A program made the position numbers and the translations under genes. Below, one piece after another: positions 60,997 to 64,000 of a stretch of 64,000 bases of DNA (position 1 is its first letter; each line of letters begins with the position of its first letter). The notes under the pieces were generated by a model. That model had not been told where the DNA came from. It ran no database searches and saw only the letters and a program-made list of their open reading frames with translations. This stretch comes from Bradyrhizobium algeriense (lineage in GTDB: Bacteria; Pseudomonadota; Alphaproteobacteria; Rhizobiales; Xanthobacteraceae): contig NZ_PYCN01000005.1 in assembly GCF_003062295.1 (NCBI RefSeq), forward strand, positions 62,001 through 126,000, written 5' to 3'.

Positions 60997-61787
60997 GTGG
61001 CGTCCAATCCAAGCAAGCCGAGAATCTGTTTGCGAAGGTCGGCGAGGTAGGGATCGCCGCGATGGCGCGGATAAGGCCGGTCCACCAGAATGTCAGCTTT
61101 GACACGCGCGGGCCGGTCGCTGAGAACGATGACGCGATTGGCAAGAAACAGCGCCTCTTCCGCGTCGTGGGTGACGAGCAGCGTGGTAAAGCCCTTGCGT
61201 TGCCAGAGCGAGACAAGTTCGGCCTGCATGGTGATCCGCGTCAGCGAGTCGAGCTTGCCGAGCGGCTCGTCGAGGATGAGGATTTTCGGATCGTTGACGA
61301 GAGCGCGCGCCAGCGCTACGCGCTGGGCCATGCCGCCCGACAGCTGATGCGGATAGGCGTTGCGGAACGCCGACAACCCGACGAGATCGAGTGCCGAGTC
61401 GACCCGCTGCCGCTGGCTATTCAGGATACCCTGCGCCTCCAGGCCGAGCGCGACGTTGTCCCAGACCGAGCGCCAGGGAAACAGCGTGGGATCCTGGAAG
61501 ACGACGACCCGCGACGGATGCGGTCCTTTGATGCGGACATCGTCCTCGCGCAAGACGCCGGCGCGTGGCGCTTCCAGTCCTGCGACCAGCCGCAGCAATG
61601 TCGACTTGCCGCAGCCGGATGGTCCCAGCAGCGCGACGAATTCACCGGGCTCGATGATCAGATTCACGTCTTCGAGCACCGGGAGTGCAGCACCGTCGAT
61701 ATCGAAGGCATGGCTGACATGTTCGACATCGAGCGCAGCACCGGTCGTGGGATAGGTGATGGTCTCTGCCGCAGCCTGGGCTACCAT
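60990..61787 (-). CDS. Sulfonate ABC transporter ATPase (SsuB-like)
   Basis: 265 residues. Walker A GPSGCGKST, Q-loop FQDPTLFPW, signature LSGGMAQRVAL, Walker B ILILDEPLGKLD, H-loop THDAEEALF. Its ATG overlaps the permease stop by seven bases. The C-terminal RPYPRHRGDP is usual for SsuB-type proteins. Confidence 0.93.
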   Translation of the reverse strand: MVAQAAAETITYPTTGAALDVEHVSHAFDIDGAALPVLEDVNLIIEPGEFVALLGPSGCGKSTLLRLVAGLEAPRAGVLREDDVRIKGPHPSRVVVFQDPTLFPWRSVWDNVALGLEAQGILNSQRQRVDSALDLVGLSAFRNAYPHQLSGGMAQRVALARALVNDPKILILDEPLGKLDSLTRITMQAELVSLWQRKGFTTLLVTHDAEEALFLANRVIVLSDRPARVKADILVDRPYPRHRGDPYLADLRKQILGLLGLDATW

Positions 61788-62809
61788 TTCACGACACCTT
61801 TCTGCCAGACCAGCATGCGGTCGCGTGTCCTGAACAGCAGCGTGATGGCGCCGGAGCACAGCAGCGACATCACGATCAGCGCCGCATACATGTTGGCGTA
61901 GGCCGCCCAGCCCTGCGCCCATTGCAGGTACCAGCCGAGGCCTGCCTTGACGCCGATCATTTCCGCCACCACCAGCACGGCGAACGACGATCCGAGACCC
62001 ATGAACAATCCGACGAACACGTGGGGCAACGCCGCCGGTATGGCGACCTTGAGCACGAGGAACGACGGCTTGGCGCCGAGCGTTCGGGCCACGTCGTAAT
62101 AGGCGTTGCTGACGCTCGCGACGCCCGACCAGGTGAGCACCGTCACCGGAAAGCCGGTCGCCAGCGCGATCAGGAACGTGCTGGCGCTCCAGCTCGAGGG
62201 AAAGGTGAAGAAGGCGATCGGAAGCCACGCCGTTGCCGGCAGTGGACCGATGAAGCGCAGTACCGGGTGTACCCAGTAACCGACGCTTCGCGACCAGCCG
62301 ATTGAAACCCCGGTCAGGAAGCCGACGGTGGCCCCAATAACATAGCCGCCGAGCTGCAGCTTCACCGACGCGAAGACGCTATCGAGCAGTTTCGGCAGAT
62401 CGTCGGTATAGACTTCGAGAATGGCCTGCGGCGGCGGGAAAAACGGCAACGGCAGCCACGCAAACTTTGCGGTCGCGACCTCCCACAGCGTCAGGAACAG
62501 ACCGAGCGCGACAAGCCACGGCGCGCGGCGACGCAGGGCGGGCCCCGCGGGCCCAAGGAAGTCGGCGCTCAGCGTACCGAACAGCGCCACCGCTGCGATC
62601 ACGAACGCGGCAATGCCGAGCGCGTAAGTCCGCGACCAGTCGCCGAGGTCCGGCCACCACAGGCATGACAGGCCGAACGCTATCCACGCAGCGGCCGCGG
62701 CAACCCCGATGCCGGAGCTTTTCAGCCAATCGCCGATCGCTTCCGCACGAGAGCTGGATGCGCGCGAGCCCTCGACGGAAATCGCATCAGACACCGAATA
62801 CGTCGACAT
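61781..62809 (-). CDS. Sulfonate ABC transporter permease (SsuC-like)
   Basis: 342 residues, longer than usual because of an N-terminal extension with two extra hydrophobic helices (about 32-50 and 62-82) before the conserved permease domain. EAA-loop region YYDVARTLGAKPSFLVLKVAIPAALPHVFVGLFMG. The ATG overlaps the preceding binding-protein gene by 23 bases. Six or more helices in the core domain. Confidence 0.9.
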   Translation of the reverse strand: MSTYSVSDAISVEGSRASSSRAEAIGDWLKSSGIGVAAAAAWIAFGLSCLWWPDLGDWSRTYALGIAAFVIAAVALFGTLSADFLGPAGPALRRRAPWLVALGLFLTLWEVATAKFAWLPLPFFPPPQAILEVYTDDLPKLLDSVFASVKLQLGGYVIGATVGFLTGVSIGWSRSVGYWVHPVLRFIGPLPATAWLPIAFFTFPSSWSASTFLIALATGFPVTVLTWSGVASVSNAYYDVARTLGAKPSFLVLKVAIPAALPHVFVGLFMGLGSSFAVLVVAEMIGVKAGLGWYLQWAQGWAAYANMYAALIVMSLLCSGAITLLFRTRDRMLVWQKGVVKW

Positions 62810-63887
62810 AGATCTTCTCCGCGAATTTGGCCGTATCCGTGCTCGGCTTGAAGACCGAAACCGTCTTCAGATCATCAGCGTAACCCTTCAATTCGCGCTT
62901 GAGCACGTCGCCAACGGGATGATGGTGATGGGTATGGTAGCGCGCCATCGCTTCGAGATCGGCCAGCGTCGCCGCCTTTGGCGCATAGGGCTGGAACGAT
63001 TTCGCAGCCTTGTCCGGGTTCTGCGCGGTGAACATCGCCGCATCCAGCAGCGCCTGTGTGATGGCGCGGGCGAACTGCGGCTCGTCGCGCACCAGACTGC
63101 CGCGCAGCCCGAGGATGCAGCAGCTCTTGTCTCGGTATTCGCCATCGAGATTGGAGGCGACTTCCTTGTACTGGGTATCCTTCAGCCAGAGATGGGCAAG
63201 CGGATCCGAAGCCAGGAACGCCTGAACCTCGCCTTTCTCGACGGCGAGGTTGAGAAGATTCCCGGGATAGGCGCGCCAGTCGACTTCCTTGTTGGGATCG
63301 ATGCCCTGCTTGGCGAGCTGGATCGAGAAAAAGTTCTTGTCGGGCCCGGCGAGATCGCCGACGGCGACGATCTTGCCCTTGAGATCGGCGAGCTTGTCGA
63401 CACCGGAACTGGTACGCGTCAGCACGCGCATGCAGCCGCCATGAGTGCCCGCTGCGATCTTGACGTCAAACCCCTGCTCCAGCGGCTTCAGCCAGCGCAG
63501 CGCCATGCCAAGGCCGGCATCGGACTTGCCGGTCGCGATCGCCTCCAGCAACTGATCGGTCGAGCCGCTGTAGTTGATGAGTTCGACGTCGAGATTGTGT
63601 TTCTGGAAAAAGCCGTACTCGATCGCGATCGGAACCGGCGCGAGGCAAACCGCGCCGGCATTCCACGAGAGTTTCAATTTGCGCGGCGTGCCTGTGACGG
63701 GCGACGCATCCGACGCCGTCCTGCAGATCGAAAATTCCGAAAAGTCGATCGTGGGCGTTGCAGTGCGAAACGGCAGCGCCTGCGCGCCGATAACACCGAA
63801 CGGCGCCGCCAGCGCTGCGGCCGCACCAGAGCGCAACAGCGTTCGCCGGTCCAGCAAGGGTCTGCCGGGCTGCTTTTCTTCTGACAT
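62787..63887 (-). CDS. Tat-exported ABC binding protein for a sulfonate or related compound
   Basis: 366 residues with a twin-arginine signal (LDRRTLLRSGAAAALAAPFG), unusual for these mostly Sec-exported proteins. KLKLSWNAGAVCLAPVPIAIEYGFFQKHNLDVELINYSGS (in parts) is a NMT1/SsuA-type start; GKSDAGLGMALRWLKPL is the ligand loop. Start ATG 63887 has AGGAG upstream. First gene of the operon running to 57748. The upstream 113 bases to the window edge hold part of its promoter region and nothing else that I can identify. Confidence 0.9.
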   Translation of the reverse strand: MSEEKQPGRPLLDRRTLLRSGAAAALAAPFGVIGAQALPFRTATPTIDFSEFSICRTASDASPVTGTPRKLKLSWNAGAVCLAPVPIAIEYGFFQKHNLDVELINYSGSTDQLLEAIATGKSDAGLGMALRWLKPLEQGFDVKIAAGTHGGCMRVLTRTSSGVDKLADLKGKIVAVGDLAGPDKNFFSIQLAKQGIDPNKEVDWRAYPGNLLNLAVEKGEVQAFLASDPLAHLWLKDTQYKEVASNLDGEYRDKSCCILGLRGSLVRDEPQFARAITQALLDAAMFTAQNPDKAAKSFQPYAPKAATLADLEAMARYHTHHHHPVGDVLKRELKGYADDLKTVSVFKPSTDTAKFAEKIYVDVFGV

Positions 63888-64000
63888 TCTTCTTCTCCTT
63901 ATGCGGCAGGCACGCGACCACGCTCGCGCAACGCAGGGCGCGATGCCGCCTGGCACCGTGAATTGTTTGATTTGGTTCAGTCCCGACGAGAGTTTCTGCT

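Overview
The window is about 64 kb of GC-rich, densely coding DNA with no rRNA, tRNA, phage, transposase or CRISPR that I could see. Gene content (fused LivHM transporter, NicAB, SoxXYZA, many ABC importers and one-gene regulators) and the style of its intergenic palindromic repeats suggest an alphaproteobacterium of the Bradyrhizobium/Rhodopseudomonas group. This taxonomic call rests on recognised families and repeats, not on a marker gene.

Layout. 1-1.8 kb: the end of an MFS exporter, a lone TRAP solute-binding protein and a decayed copy of the MFS 3' end. 1.85-8.2 kb: a periplasmic iron-sulfur/molybdopterin dehydrogenase pair, a strong terminator, then a sulfur-oxidation set (fccA-like, fccB-like, soxX, soxY, soxZ, soxA) without soxB or soxCD. 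8.5-11 kb: LysE exporter, PLP dehydratase and a divergent AraC regulator. 11-13.2 kb: ferredoxin-NADP reductase divergent from an enamidase-like amidohydrolase. 13.3-16.2 kb: membrane protein, cyclase-SUMF1 fusion, DUF4399 protein. 16.3-21.1 kb: TetR with two crotonases, then methanethiol oxidase (SBP56) and a membrane protein.

21.1-35.1 kb is the most striking part: a nicotinate (vitamin B3) locus. A minus-strand operon encodes 6-hydroxynicotinate reductase, a UPF0280 protein, an AA_synth (PF06684) protein, a complete branched-chain-type ABC importer and a MarR regulator resembling NicR/BpsR. Divergent from it is nicAB (nicotinate dehydrogenase), followed by pncB (nicotinate salvage). No NicC-type monooxygenase is seen. 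The set instead combines an aerobic first step with the reductive ring-opening steps known from anaerobic nicotinate fermentation. The same palindrome (TTCGTATACGAA and variants) lies in the nicAB/reductase intergenic region and in the enamidase/fpr intergenic region 17 kb away, which ties the two loci into one putative regulon. Ferredoxin-NADP reductase could supply the reductase with electrons.

35-46.3 kb: MetY-type sulfhydrylase, alpha/beta hydrolase, HtrA-like protease, GMC oxidoreductase with its small partner, Baeyer-Villiger-type monooxygenase, a repeat-rich gap, and a single-chain biotin-dependent acyl-CoA carboxylase of 1106 residues. 46.5-55.1 kb: a putative GntR regulon with an NMT1-type ABC importer, two amidohydrolases (one CodA-like but with changed catalytic residues), a SnoaL-like protein and an enolase-superfamily enzyme, sharing the motif AAACTGCATGCA. 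55.2-64 kb: a lone LivK-type binding protein, a truncated MFS N-terminus, a CmcJ/NvfI-family protein, and an alkanesulfonate utilisation operon (two binding proteins, SsuB, SsuC, SsuD and an SfnB/DszC-like flavoprotein).
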